Shown in pieces: positions 37,568-47,145 of a stretch of DNA of 64,000 bases (within the stretch, counting starts at the first letter, position 1; each line of letters opens with the position of its first letter). The notes beneath the pieces were generated by a model that was not told the origin of the DNA, made no database searches, and saw nothing but the letters and a program-made list of their open reading frames with translations. Both the position numbers and the translations under genes were made by a program. Source of the DNA: Rhodococcus yunnanensis NBRC 103083 (GTDB lineage: Bacteria; Actinomycetota; Actinomycetes; Mycobacteriales; Mycobacteriaceae); NCBI RefSeq assembly GCF_001895005.1, contig NZ_BCXH01000008.1:166133-230132 (forward strand), read 5' to 3'.

Positions 37568-40500
37568 CCGACAACGTAGAGGTTCAGGATCCGGTCATCG
37601 GCGACCAAGCGTCGACCTTTCGGCCGTTGGCGTTGCTGCACACCGCGATCGGCTCGGGATGGATCGACGGATTGGATGCAGCGAAGCGTCTGATGTCGAA
37701 CGGTGCATTGCGCATCGTCGTGATCGACGTCGGATCGGACGAGGACACGTTCCGCAGCGAACTCTCGGACGACCTCGTTGGTTCACTCGAGACTCTCGAT
37801 GTGCACACGGCGTCGGTCGAGTTCGTGAACGGTGCAGGCGGGACAGGTATCGTCCTCGATCGGGTCGCGCAACTGTTCTCCGAGGACACGGCCGACCTGG
37901 TGATCGTTCGCTCTCTGAGCGCGAAAAGTGCTGGCAGCGTGGTAGTTCTGTTGTTCGCGAACGAACGACGCCTACGGATCGATCCGCCCGTGAGGATCGA
38001 CGGTTACGCCTCGCTGCCCGTGGCGGAGGATCTGCCGACCGCAGGCGGAACGACGCTACGCACGTCGATGCAGTGCGCCGAGATCCTCGATTCCGGTGCG
38101 CTGGAACACCTGCGGATCGCAGGTGACGAGGATGTTCCTGGGCTGGTGCTGGCTGCTGTCGACGCCCACGCCGGGACTGGGGCCCCCGCGGCGTCGTGCG
38201 TGCTCGGTCTTGCCGCCGGAGTTGGTTTGGAGGCTCTCGGCGAACTCGCCTTCGACATGTACTCGGCACGCATACCCGCCACCCCGGACTCGATCGGACA
38301 GATCGCCGAATCGGTCGGAATTGCCGGCTCCCCGTTGTGCATTACCGCCGCAGATCAACCGTGGCTGCGTAGGAGTCGCGGAGGGCGTCGTCATGCCGCC
38401 CTGCTCGGCACCTTCGGATCGGACGTCGAGGCAATTGTGGTGTCGGGTGTGGGTACGGTCGCCGACCATACGCCGATCGACTGGGTCGGCCGGTCGGCAC
38501 CGGCGATCATCGTGTTGACCGGAACCGACGGGCCTGACCTCGCTGCTGCTGCCGGGCGGGTTCGCAGCGTCCTCGAACGCGGCGCCGACCTGTATCGGGT
38601 AAGCGCGTCGATGGCGTCGGTCACTGCCGCGAACGCGTGCGCAGATGAATCCCTGCGGGCGGTCATGGTGGCCTCAGACGCCTCGACGATGATTCAGGAA
38701 CTTCGCGCTGCGGAACGTGACTTGCCGGAGGCCGTGGCCGCACGACGTCCGTGGGCAACCCCGTCGGGAAGCTGCTGCGACCCTGCATTGGCTGCCGCCG
38801 GCGGCCGGGTTGCATTCGTGTACCCAGGCACGTACGCGAGCTATCCGGGTGCCGAGAGCGGTCTCTTCGAATTGTTTCCAGCCCTGCTGACCGGTGTCGA
38901 GGTTTTCTCCGAGAGACCTGCCGAGACCTTCGGGATGGAGCGGCAGTACCTGCGAGGGCATCGGATACCGACGTCGGCGGAGGTCGCCGACCACGATCGC
39001 GAGATTCGCTCCGACATCGGCTTCATGTCTTCGAGCGCAGTGCATTACGCCATGTTGGGTACGACGCTGATGAGGGACTTTCTCGAGGTGCACGCCGACG
39101 GAGTCCTCGGGTACAGCCTCGGTGAGATGTGCATGCTGTTTTCAACCGACCTCTGGTCGCTCCGCGATGGGACCGGTCTTGGTGTGCAGAGGTCGGCGAT
39201 CTTCCGAAGCGAGCTCTATGGGCCGCGAACAGTTGTGCGGCAGGCGTGGGGCCTTCCCGACGACACACCCGACGACGAGGTGTGGACGACCCTTGCGGTT
39301 GCCGCGCCGATCGGCGATGTACGAGTGATCGCAGCGCATTACGATCGCGTTTTCATCACTCACGTGAACACCGACGGTGAGGTCCTGATCGCAGGCGATC
39401 CGCTCCAGTGCGCGAGTGTGGTCGAAGGTCTCGGCTGCGGGTCGTTTGCTTTACCGGGTGGTGGCCCCGTGCTCCACGTACCCCTCGTAGAGGCCGCGAA
39501 TGACAGCGTCGCGGACCTGACCGATCATCGGCTCGGCCGTCGTGACGAGTCGCTGGAGTACCTGTTCGCGGTCACCGAGGAAACGCCCGATCTCACCTCG
39601 ACTTCCGCTGTTGCTGAAGTGATCAGCGCGCTGTGCAGGACCGAGGTCGACTTCCCGGCGTTGTGCAGACGGGCACACACGCAGGGCTACCGGTACTTTA
39701 TCGAGATCGGACCCGGCAGCGATTGCACTCGATGGATCGACACCAACCTCGATGGGTTGCCGCACGTTGCGGTGTCACTGGACCGCAGGGGATCGTCGCA
39801 GAGTCGGTCGATCGCGCGAGCGTTGGCCACATTGATCGCAGGGGGCCTCGATGTGCCGCTGGGCCGCTTGTTTCCACCGGCGTTGGTCGACAACGACCTT
39901 ATCCGGGAGCTACAGGGTGCGGTCCGTGACGTGGCAGGGGTGGACCCGATCTACGATGAGGCGATCACCGTCGACCGCCGGTCGACGACCGTAGTCGCCG
40001 CAGCTCGAGCGTTCGTACCCGCATCGCCGGAATCGGCGCCTCCCGAACCTTCGCGCAGAGGCTTCACGCACTCGGATGCCGGCTGGCTTCTGAGTGATCG
40101 GATCGCGGTCATCGCACAGGATGTGGCTCGCGCTCACATCGCCGCACTCGAAGCTCAATCCGCGCTGCAGGGGGCCGCCCTCGCCCGGCTGGAAGGTTGC
40201 GCGCCTATGGCGGGTCGCCACGCCGAGTCGACGACTCCGGACACGACGGCGAACGCGGTCGCCACCGTCGATGATGTGCAACCGATCACGCTCAGGCCGA
40301 TTCCCCCACGCACCCGCTCGCTTCGCGTGGAGCGCCGCAGAGGCTTCAAACCCCTCGAATTCACCGACCTGCGGGCTCTCTCACCGCAAGCCGTCGTCGG
40401 ACTCGCTGCGGGCGACCTTGTCGCGGTATTCGGAGAGCGGTGGGCACAGCAGAACCCGGATGCAAACCCGGAGATCCGGATCGCGGCCGGACGGCCGCTG

Positions 40501-42141
40501 ATTTCCCGCGTACCGGTGCTCGACCCCTCCGGAGGCGAGTTCCGACTCGGCAGCATTGTCGCCGAGCATTTGCGGGAGCAACCACAACAACGGCGGGGGT
40601 CCTCGAATACGACGGACAGCGACGCTGCGGAACTGACGGAGGCGTCTGCTCAGGTTCTCCGCGCATACGCGATCTACCTCGGTCTGCACCTGGTGTTCCC
40701 CGACGCCGAATTTCGTCCGGCACCCGATGTCGCTACCGTGTTCGCCGCGGCGCGTCGCCTAACCCCAGAGGATTACGAGCTCAGGTACGAGGTCGAGGTC
40801 ACCGACATCGCGATGACTCCGCGACCTACCGTCGTCGCGAACGTCCATGTGCTCGCCCGAGACGAGTTGGTGGCGACCGTCGAAGATCTTGCGGTCGAGA
40901 TCCGCGAGCGAGCCGGAACGCTCTTCCGGCCTGAGATTACCGAAGATGGGTCACCTGTTCCGGTGAACCGGTGGGGACGCAGCGGAGAACTGGTCTTCCT
41001 CAACGAGTTTCATATGGCCCACTTGGAGGATGGTCAAGTCGATATCGCCCTCGGTGTCGAGGTCGCGCAATACAAGGGCAAGACCGAACTCTACATTCCC
41101 AACGGTGAGTTCCGTCTCGTGGACAGGGTGCTGTCGATTGCCGGCGACCGAGAGCGATTGCGCACCGGGAGAATGGTTTCGGAGTACGACGCAGCCACAC
41201 AATCGTGGTACTACGAGGACAATTCGTTCGACGGGATGCCTGCCTCGGTGATCATGGAGTCCTCGTTGCAGTCCGCGGCTCTGACCGGCGCCTGTCTGGG
41301 CGTTACCCTCCATGTGCCACCCGACCAGCGACTTTCGGTGCGCAATCTCGACGGAACCGCCACTATCCTCGCAGATCTCGACGTGCGCGGCATGGTTCTG
41401 CGTCAGGAATCCACGTTGCTCTCGACGACAGTCGTAGCCGGCCAGATCCTGCAGCGCTACGAATACGAAATGACCGCGGACGGAGTCCCGTTCTACGCAG
41501 GGGAGTCACTGTTCGGGTACTTCACTGCTGATGCACTGGCATCGGACATGGGCCTGGACGGTGGAAGGTCTGAACCGTACTGGATCGAGACCGACGCCGC
41601 GAGCGAGTTTCGGGATTCGGTCGTCGACGTCGATTTCTCCCATGACGCCAGCTGGTTCGATCCGTCGGCGCACAACGGTCTGCGCATTGGGTCAGGACAT
41701 TTTCGCCTCGTCGACACGGCGCAGATCGTCATCGGCGGGGGGCGTCACGGCAAGGGATACCTACGCGGCGCGCGTGCAGTCGAACCGGACGACTGGTACT
41801 TCGACTGCCATTTCCACAAGGACCCCGTCATGCCAGGAACCCTCGGTGTCGAGGCGGTCACGCAGGGTTTGCAGAGCTACGTGATCGCGGCTGGTCTCGC
41901 GGAGTCGTCGGGGCCGGTGCGGTTCGGTATCGCAGCGGGAGTCCCGTTCGGTTGGACCTATCGGGGGCAGATCCTGCGGAACGACGCGGAGATGGGTTTC
42001 GAGCTGGACGTGACCGACATCCGCCGAACCGAGCGTGGTCTCGTGGTGACGGCCGACGCCAGTGTCTTCAAGCCTGGCGTCCGTATCTATCACTTCACGA
42101 ACCTCGCGGTGGAAGTAGTCCGAGAGGGATGTGAGGGATGA
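37564..42141 (+). CDS. PfaB/PfaC-like fusion: degenerate KS - AT - tandem FabA-type dehydratases
   Basis: 1525 residues. The first 310 residues look like a decayed ketosynthase: the P-W-L-R, R-R-H-A-A-L-L-G-T-F-G end of a KS and the KS-AT linker can be recognised, but no D-x-A-C-x-S cysteine or H-G-T-G motif. Next comes an acyltransferase (about 415-760) with G-Y-S-L-G-E, Ser518. The last 450 residues hold two hotdog dehydratase modules of the PfaC type; the second has F-H-K-D-P-V-M-P-G-T-L-G-V-E-A with His1418. In classic Pfa systems PfaB is KS-like plus AT and PfaC is KS-CLF-DH-DH. Here the KS-CLF half of PfaC is missing and the DH pair is fused to PfaB, so PfaA's KS must do all condensations or work with another enzyme. 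Overlaps both neighbours by four bases. Confidence 0.82.
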   Translation: MTDNVEVQDPVIGDQASTFRPLALLHTAIGSGWIDGLDAAKRLMSNGALRIVVIDVGSDEDTFRSELSDDLVGSLETLDVHTASVEFVNGAGGTGIVLDRVAQLFSEDTADLVIVRSLSAKSAGSVVVLLFANERRLRIDPPVRIDGYASLPVAEDLPTAGGTTLRTSMQCAEILDSGALEHLRIAGDEDVPGLVLAAVDAHAGTGAPAASCVLGLAAGVGLEALGELAFDMYSARIPATPDSIGQIAESVGIAGSPLCITAADQPWLRRSRGGRRHAALLGTFGSDVEAIVVSGVGTVADHTPIDWVGRSAPAIIVLTGTDGPDLAAAAGRVRSVLERGADLYRVSASMASVTAANACADESLRAVMVASDASTMIQELRAAERDLPEAVAARRPWATPSGSCCDPALAAAGGRVAFVYPGTYASYPGAESGLFELFPALLTGVEVFSERPAETFGMERQYLRGHRIPTSAEVADHDREIRSDIGFMSSSAVHYAMLGTTLMRDFLEVHADGVLGYSLGEMCMLFSTDLWSLRDGTGLGVQRSAIFRSELYGPRTVVRQAWGLPDDTPDDEVWTTLAVAAPIGDVRVIAAHYDRVFITHVNTDGEVLIAGDPLQCASVVEGLGCGSFALPGGGPVLHVPLVEAANDSVADLTDHRLGRRDESLEYLFAVTEETPDLTSTSAVAEVISALCRTEVDFPALCRRAHTQGYRYFIEIGPGSDCTRWIDTNLDGLPHVAVSLDRRGSSQSRSIARALATLIAGGLDVPLGRLFPPALVDNDLIRELQGAVRDVAGVDPIYDEAITVDRRSTTVVAAARAFVPASPESAPPEPSRRGFTHSDAGWLLSDRIAVIAQDVARAHIAALEAQSALQGAALARLEGCAPMAGRHAESTTPDTTANAVATVDDVQPITLRPIPPRTRSLRVERRRGFKPLEFTDLRALSPQAVVGLAAGDLVAVFGERWAQQNPDANPEIRIAAGRPLISRVPVLDPSGGEFRLGSIVAEHLREQPQQRRGSSNTTDSDAAELTEASAQVLRAYAIYLGLHLVFPDAEFRPAPDVATVFAAARRLTPEDYELRYEVEVTDIAMTPRPTVVANVHVLARDELVATVEDLAVEIRERAGTLFRPEITEDGSPVPVNRWGRSGELVFLNEFHMAHLEDGQVDIALGVEVAQYKGKTELYIPNGEFRLVDRVLSIAGDRERLRTGRMVSEYDAATQSWYYEDNSFDGMPASVIMESSLQSAALTGACLGVTLHVPPDQRLSVRNLDGTATILADLDVRGMVLRQESTLLSTTVVAGQILQRYEYEMTADGVPFYAGESLFGYFTADALASDMGLDGGRSEPYWIETDAASEFRDSVVDVDFSHDASWFDPSAHNGLRIGSGHFRLVDTAQIVIGGGRHGKGYLRGARAVEPDDWYFDCHFHKDPVMPGTLGVEAVTQGLQSYVIAAGLAESSGPVRFGIAAGVPFGWTYRGQILRNDAEMGFELDVTDIRRTERGLVVTADASVFKPGVRIYHFTNLAVEVVREGCEG

Positions 42142-43745
42142 CCCAACGAGTCCGAACTCCAACGGGTATCGCAGTCACCGGTACAGGTGTACAGACCGAC
42201 ACTCATGGAATGCGCAATGTGCTCGAGCAACTCGACAAGGCGTGCTTCGTGCTGGAAAGCCGAGGTAGGACTGGTTTGTCCGTTGAGTCGGCACACCCTG
42301 GATGGCAGGTGATCGCCGCTGTTCCGGACTGCCCGCCAGACGCGCTCGGCGCCCGAGGTTTGGTGACAGAAGGTTCTCTGAGGGCTGCGTACATGTCAGG
42401 TGCGATGGCGGGTGGGATCTCGTCGGTCTCCGTGGTCCGAGAGATGCGGCGCCATGGCCTGTTGGCGTCCCTGGGAGCGGGCGGGCTCTCGGCCGCGACG
42501 ATCGGAACCCTGTTGGATGAGCTCGATCGCGAGCAGTCGGTCGCCGGCTACCTGGTGAATCTCCTTCACTCCCCGCAGGATCCACGTCTGGAGTCGGAGG
42601 TAGTCGATCTGCTGTTACGCCGACGAGTCCGGTGGATCGAGGCCTCCGCCTTCATGGGAATCACTCCCGCGCTTGCGCGCTACCGCGTCGCCGGCCTGCG
42701 GATGCGCGACGGCCGGGTAGTCGCCGGGAACCGCGTCATGGCGAAGGTCTCCAGGGTCGAGCTGATGCAAGTTTTCGGTCGGCCGGTGCCGGATGCCATC
42801 CTCGGAAGTCTGTTGGACTCGGGCCTGGTGACTGTCGAACAAGCGAACTGGGCACGCGAGGTCTCGGTCGCGGACGAGATCACGGTCGAGGCGGATTCCG
42901 GTGGACACACCGATTCGAGGCCGCTCGCGGTGCTGCTGCCGCGTTTCCTCGCCGAACGTGAGGCACTTCGCCGTGAGTTTCGCCCTGCCGGGTCGATACA
43001 CCTCGGTGCCGCAGGTGGTTTGGGTACGCCGACAGCGGTTGCGGCGGCGTTTGCGCTCGGTGCGGATTACGTAGTGACCGGATCGGTCAACCAAGTGTGC
43101 CGTGAGGCCGACGTGTCCGATCGGGCCAAAGCCATGCTGGCTGCGGCAGGCGTGGCGGACTTCGCGAAAGCCCCTGCGGCCGACATGTTCGAGATAGGTG
43201 CACAGGTGCAGGTCCTGAAGAAGCCGACGATGTTCGCCGCCCGCGCACAACGCCTGGGTCGCTTGTACGAGCAGCATCAGTCGCTCGACGCTCTGCCTCC
43301 CTCGGATCTCGTATGGCTCGAGGAGAAGATCCTCCGACGGGGGATCGACACCGCCTGGGCGGATACGTTGGAGTACCTGGCTGTCGCGCGACCCCATGAG
43401 GTCGCGCGCGAGGTCGAGCCGCGCCGGAAAATGGCATTGCTCTTCCGCTCGTACCTGGGACTGTCTTCCCGTTGGGCACGCGACGGAGATTCCGAGCGGG
43501 TATTCGACTTCCAGCTGTGGGCGGGTCCAGCCCTCGGCGCATTCAATGATTGGGTGGCCGGTGGTCCTCTCTCAGACGTATCGACACGATCAGTTGTCGA
43601 CGTGGCCGCCAATCTCATGGTCGGCGCTGCCTACGAAACACGGGTGCATCAGCTGCGCACCACGGGCGTGCGCTTGCCCCCCACGGTGGCGAGCTTTCGG
43701 CCCAGACTTCATTGCGCGCAATGGATGTCGAGCAATACCCGATGA
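42138..43745 (+). CDS. PfaD-like FMN enoyl reductase
   Basis: 535 residues of the nitronate monooxygenase/PfaD TIM-barrel family. The N-terminus shows Y-M-S-G-A-M-A-G-G-I near residue 85; the phosphate-binding loop is H-L-G-A-A-G-G-L-G-T-P near 290 followed by A-D-Y-V-V-T-G-S-V-N-Q. The PfaD-specific C-terminal part (V-A-D-F-A-K-A-P-A-A-D-M-F-E-I-G, then V-Q-V-L-K-K-P-T-M-F) is present. PfaD supplies the trans-acting enoyl reduction of Pfa synthases, choosing at each cycle whether a double bond stays. Starts in an ATGA overlap. Confidence 0.9.
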   Translation: MTQRVRTPTGIAVTGTGVQTDTHGMRNVLEQLDKACFVLESRGRTGLSVESAHPGWQVIAAVPDCPPDALGARGLVTEGSLRAAYMSGAMAGGISSVSVVREMRRHGLLASLGAGGLSAATIGTLLDELDREQSVAGYLVNLLHSPQDPRLESEVVDLLLRRRVRWIEASAFMGITPALARYRVAGLRMRDGRVVAGNRVMAKVSRVELMQVFGRPVPDAILGSLLDSGLVTVEQANWAREVSVADEITVEADSGGHTDSRPLAVLLPRFLAEREALRREFRPAGSIHLGAAGGLGTPTAVAAAFALGADYVVTGSVNQVCREADVSDRAKAMLAAAGVADFAKAPAADMFEIGAQVQVLKKPTMFAARAQRLGRLYEQHQSLDALPPSDLVWLEEKILRRGIDTAWADTLEYLAVARPHEVAREVEPRRKMALLFRSYLGLSSRWARDGDSERVFDFQLWAGPALGAFNDWVAGGPLSDVSTRSVVDVAANLMVGAAYETRVHQLRTTGVRLPPTVASFRPRLHCAQWMSSNTR

Positions 43746-43780
43746 AGAGAACTCTCCCACAACTACGGAGGAACGAGACC

Positions 43781-45634
43781 ATGTCCGAGTCGAGAGATGA
43801 TTCGCCACAGGAGAATTGGGATGCAATCGTGGTGGGAGCCGGCCTCGGTGGTCTGTCCGCGGCGGCCTACCTGGCCTCTGCCGGCAAGCGCACACTGGTT
43901 CTCGAGCAGCACAGCGTGATCGGTGGCTCGTCCCATGTCTTCAGGCGTCGTGGACGGTGGGAATTCGACGTCGGTGTCCACTATCTCGGCGACTGTGGGC
44001 CGGACGGGCAGGTGAGTCGTGTGCTGAAGGGCCTCGGCTTGCAAGAGCGTGTGCAGTTCGTCGAAATGGACCGGGACGGATTCGACACCGTCATCGCCCC
44101 GGACCTCGAACTCAAGATCCCGTGCGACTGGGATCAGTTGATGGACAACTTCATTGTGGAGTTTCCCAGAGAAGAACGAGCGATCCGGCGTTACTTCGGG
44201 GTTCTACGCGCGATCGGCGGGGGAATCGACCACAGCACGTCCTGTGCATCGCGGCGGAACCAGCTCGCGGCGATGCGTCGGATCGGCGCGAAGTCGTCGT
44301 GGATGTACGCACCACATGCCGCACTGATCGGAGCAAGCGGTATCAGTCCGCGGATCGCGCTGCTGGTGTCCCTCTATTCGGGTGCTTACGCCTCCGCAGC
44401 GACCACGGCGTCCGTGGGCATGCATGCGGGATATTTGCATGCATATGTCGATGGCGGGTCGTGGTTTCCCAAGGGAGGCGGGCAAGCCATGTCGGCGGGA
44501 TTCGCCGACGTCATCCTCAGCCACGGTGGTCGGATCCGCACCGAAGTCACGGCGAGCTCGGTCCTGATCGAGAACGGTCGGGTCACGGGGGTTGAACTTG
44601 CAGACGGTAGCGAACTCCGAAGCCCGGTCGTCGTGTCCAACATCGACATCGGCAAGACCTACCGCGATCTCGTCGGCTACGACCACCTACCGTGGTGGCA
44701 GGCCAGAAGGATTCGCGGGTTCAAGATGTCGCCTCCGTACTTCACCGCCTACTTCGGCCTCGAACTCGACCTTCGTTCGGCGCCGAATACCAACTACTAC
44801 GTCCTGCCGTCCTGGGACGACACCGCGAACACTAGGACTTTGCTGAGGACGTTGCCGGAGTTGGTCACCAAGGCAGGAGGACGCGAACCTATGGCGTGGG
44901 CACGCGACTACGCCCGTCGGCAGATCAGCATGGTCCACTCCGGAACGACGCGTGATCCCGACAACCCGCGGACTGCGCCGCCGGGATGCGCAGCAGTAGA
45001 GAGCTTGTCGATCGCACCGCCGGAACCCTCGGTATGGGGTCTGGACCAGGCGTCGGTCGACAATGGCAGCTATCGGGAGAACCCGGTCTACAGAGAGGTG
45101 AAAGAGATCCTGACCGAAGGGATGCTCGACCGGGTCGAGCAAGCGATTCCAGGCGCGCGAGCTTCGGTGGCGTGGTCCGAGAGTTCGACACCCGCCACCC
45201 AAGAGCGCTACACCGGCACCAATCCTGGCATCGGGTTGGAGCCGCGGGTGAGTCAGTGGGGAATCTTCCGGCCCGGTGTACGCACTGCGATCCCCGGCCT
45301 CTTTCTCGCCGGGACCAGCACTACGTGGGGCCCGGGAGTTTCCGGCGCGATGCTGAGTGGAATGCATGCTGCGGGTGCCATTCTCGGTCGTGACCTCGAC
45401 GCGGAGGTGCGCGGCGGTGCCGTCCTTGCCGACACTCGACGGCTTCGACCTATTGGCGACACCGTGGACCCCCTGTGGGTGTGCACTCGCCCGGAGCGCA
45501 AGCAGTCGCACCCGGATCCCGCGGGGAGACGAAACGGAGCGCAGGTCGACAGTCACTCGGAGACGGCGGGGCGACGACCGACACCTACGTCGGCTCGTCT
45601 CGTCGAGGACCCTGCCGGGGATTCACAGACGTGA
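43781..45634 (+). CDS. CrtI/CrtISO/RetSat-like FAD oxidoreductase
   Basis: 617 residues from ATG 43781, preceded by GGAGG nine bases away; an ATG at 43742 overlapping the pfaD stop would add 13 residues. N-terminal FAD motif V-V-G-A-G-L-G-G-L-S-A-A near residue 19 with E-Q-H-S-V-I-G-G at the end of the second strand, and a C-terminal FAD block P-G-L-F-L-A-G-T-S-T-T-W-G-P-G near 520. This is the phytoene desaturase/carotenoid isomerase/retinol saturase superfamily. The last 80 residues are a polar tail without similarity I recognise. In this operon it probably desaturates, saturates or isomerises a polyene chain made by the Pfa-like enzymes; no carotenoid genes are nearby. Confidence 0.82.
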   Translation: MSESRDDSPQENWDAIVVGAGLGGLSAAAYLASAGKRTLVLEQHSVIGGSSHVFRRRGRWEFDVGVHYLGDCGPDGQVSRVLKGLGLQERVQFVEMDRDGFDTVIAPDLELKIPCDWDQLMDNFIVEFPREERAIRRYFGVLRAIGGGIDHSTSCASRRNQLAAMRRIGAKSSWMYAPHAALIGASGISPRIALLVSLYSGAYASAATTASVGMHAGYLHAYVDGGSWFPKGGGQAMSAGFADVILSHGGRIRTEVTASSVLIENGRVTGVELADGSELRSPVVVSNIDIGKTYRDLVGYDHLPWWQARRIRGFKMSPPYFTAYFGLELDLRSAPNTNYYVLPSWDDTANTRTLLRTLPELVTKAGGREPMAWARDYARRQISMVHSGTTRDPDNPRTAPPGCAAVESLSIAPPEPSVWGLDQASVDNGSYRENPVYREVKEILTEGMLDRVEQAIPGARASVAWSESSTPATQERYTGTNPGIGLEPRVSQWGIFRPGVRTAIPGLFLAGTSTTWGPGVSGAMLSGMHAAGAILGRDLDAEVRGGAVLADTRRLRPIGDTVDPLWVCTRPERKQSHPDPAGRRNGAQVDSHSETAGRRPTPTSARLVEDPAGDSQT

Positions 45635-47145
45635 CGTCAGTGATCATCATCGGTGCCGGATTCGGCGGTATGGGAGTTGCGGTCGAGCTCCTCGCTCACG
45701 GAACAGAGGATCTTCTGATCTTGGAGCGCGCGGCCGACGTGGGTGGGGTCTGGCGGGACAATCGCTATCCCGCAGCAGGCGTCGACACCCCGTCGCCTCT
45801 GTACTCGTTTTCGTTTGCTCCCAAATCGGACTGGACCTTTCGGTTCGCGATGCGCAACGAGATCTACGAGTACGCACAGGAGGTCGCAGAACGTTTCGGG
45901 CTCACCGATCGGATCAGGTTCGGTAGCGAGGTGGTCGGCGCTACCTATGACAACGAGCATTCTCGATGGACGGTTGCGACGGCCGACGGCGCACAGTTCA
46001 GCGCTGACGTTCTGGTGAGCGCCGTCGGGCAACTGTCTCAGCCTCGTCTGCCCGATATAGCGGGAGTCGAGAATTACGAGGGCATCTCGATGCATTCCGC
46101 CGAGTGGGACCCCACTGTCGATCTGGCGGACAAGCGTGTCGCGGTGATCGGTACGGGAGCCAGTGCGGCCCAGCTCATCCCGGCCATCGCGTCGGAGGCG
46201 GTGCAGTTGTCGGTCTTCCAGCGTCATGCCCCGTGGGTGTTCCCCAAGATGGATGTCGAGTACCCGAGATGGCGGAAGGCCCTCTTCGAGAGATTCCCGT
46301 CGGTACAGCGGGGTGAGAGGTTCTTCTTCTTCGCCATGCTCGATACGGCCTCTCTCGGCCTTGTCGACGTCCCGGCGGTTCGGTGGCCTCTGTCCTGGAT
46401 CTCGCGTCGACATTTGCGCCGCCAGGTTCCCGACGACAACGTGCGCACGACGCTCACCCCGGACTACGAGATGGGCTGCAAGCGAGTGGTGTTCTCGAAC
46501 ACCTACTTGCCTGCGGTCGCGCGATCCGACGTCTCGGTGATCACCGAAGACATCGCAGAGATCGTTCGATCCGGCGTCAGAACCACCGACGGAACCGTGC
46601 ATCCAGCGGACGTCATCGTCTATGCCACCGGGTTTCGGGCGACCGAGTTTCTTCGGTCGATCACCGTGACTGGGCGGGACGGATGTGATCTCGCCGAGGA
46701 GTGGGCAGCCAAGGGAGGTGCGCACGGCTACCTGGGGATGGCAGTCCCGAAGTTCCCGAACTTCTTCATGGCGGTTGGGCCGAATACTAGTCTGTCGGCC
46801 GGATCGCTCATCTATGTGATCGAGTCGCAGTCGCGGTACATCCGCCAAGCTGTCGACTTGATCAAGCGCAATGTCGGACAAGGTTTGGAGGTGCGCGCGG
46901 ATGCGGCGGCGACATTCGACGAGGAGATGCAGCGCAAGCTACGGCGGTCTGTCTTTACGCGGTGTGCCAGCTGGTACCGGCACGACAGCGGCCGCGTTAC
47001 GAGTAGCTGGCCCGACGCCGTTCTGGCCTACCGGCTTCGCACCCGACGTCTCGACCCGACTGCGTACTCGCTCGTCGGAGGTGCACGCGAGCCGATGCCG
47101 GAAGAAAAGATCCACACACCACTGAGAGGAGAGGGCATACAGTGA
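45631..47145 (+). CDS. flavin-dependent monooxygenase, Baeyer-Villiger type
   Basis: 504 residues from GTG 45631, in a GTGA overlap with the preceding gene. FAD Rossmann motif I-I-I-G-A-G-F-G-G at residues 5-13, NADPH Rossmann motif V-I-G-T-G-A-S-A-A near 173, and between them Y-E-G-I-S-M-H-S-A-E-W-D, which fits the type I Baeyer-Villiger fingerprint F-x-G-x3-H-x3-W-(P/D) apart from Tyr for Phe. Y-A-T-G-F is the second conserved turn. It should hydroxylate or insert oxygen next to a ketone of the cluster product. Followed by the methyltransferase with a four-base overlap. Confidence 0.87.
   Translation: MTSVIIIGAGFGGMGVAVELLAHGTEDLLILERAADVGGVWRDNRYPAAGVDTPSPLYSFSFAPKSDWTFRFAMRNEIYEYAQEVAERFGLTDRIRFGSEVVGATYDNEHSRWTVATADGAQFSADVLVSAVGQLSQPRLPDIAGVENYEGISMHSAEWDPTVDLADKRVAVIGTGASAAQLIPAIASEAVQLSVFQRHAPWVFPKMDVEYPRWRKALFERFPSVQRGERFFFFAMLDTASLGLVDVPAVRWPLSWISRRHLRRQVPDDNVRTTLTPDYEMGCKRVVFSNTYLPAVARSDVSVITEDIAEIVRSGVRTTDGTVHPADVIVYATGFRATEFLRSITVTGRDGCDLAEEWAAKGGAHGYLGMAVPKFPNFFMAVGPNTSLSAGSLIYVIESQSRYIRQAVDLIKRNVGQGLEVRADAAATFDEEMQRKLRRSVFTRCASWYRHDSGRVTSSWPDAVLAYRLRTRRLDPTAYSLVGGAREPMPEEKIHTPLRGEGIQ

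Noticed and set aside
43781..45634. Carotenoid pathway gene (phytoene desaturase)
   Set aside because: No crtB, crtE or cyclase nearby; the gene is embedded and translationally linked in the Pfa-like operon, so a carotenoid role is not supported.
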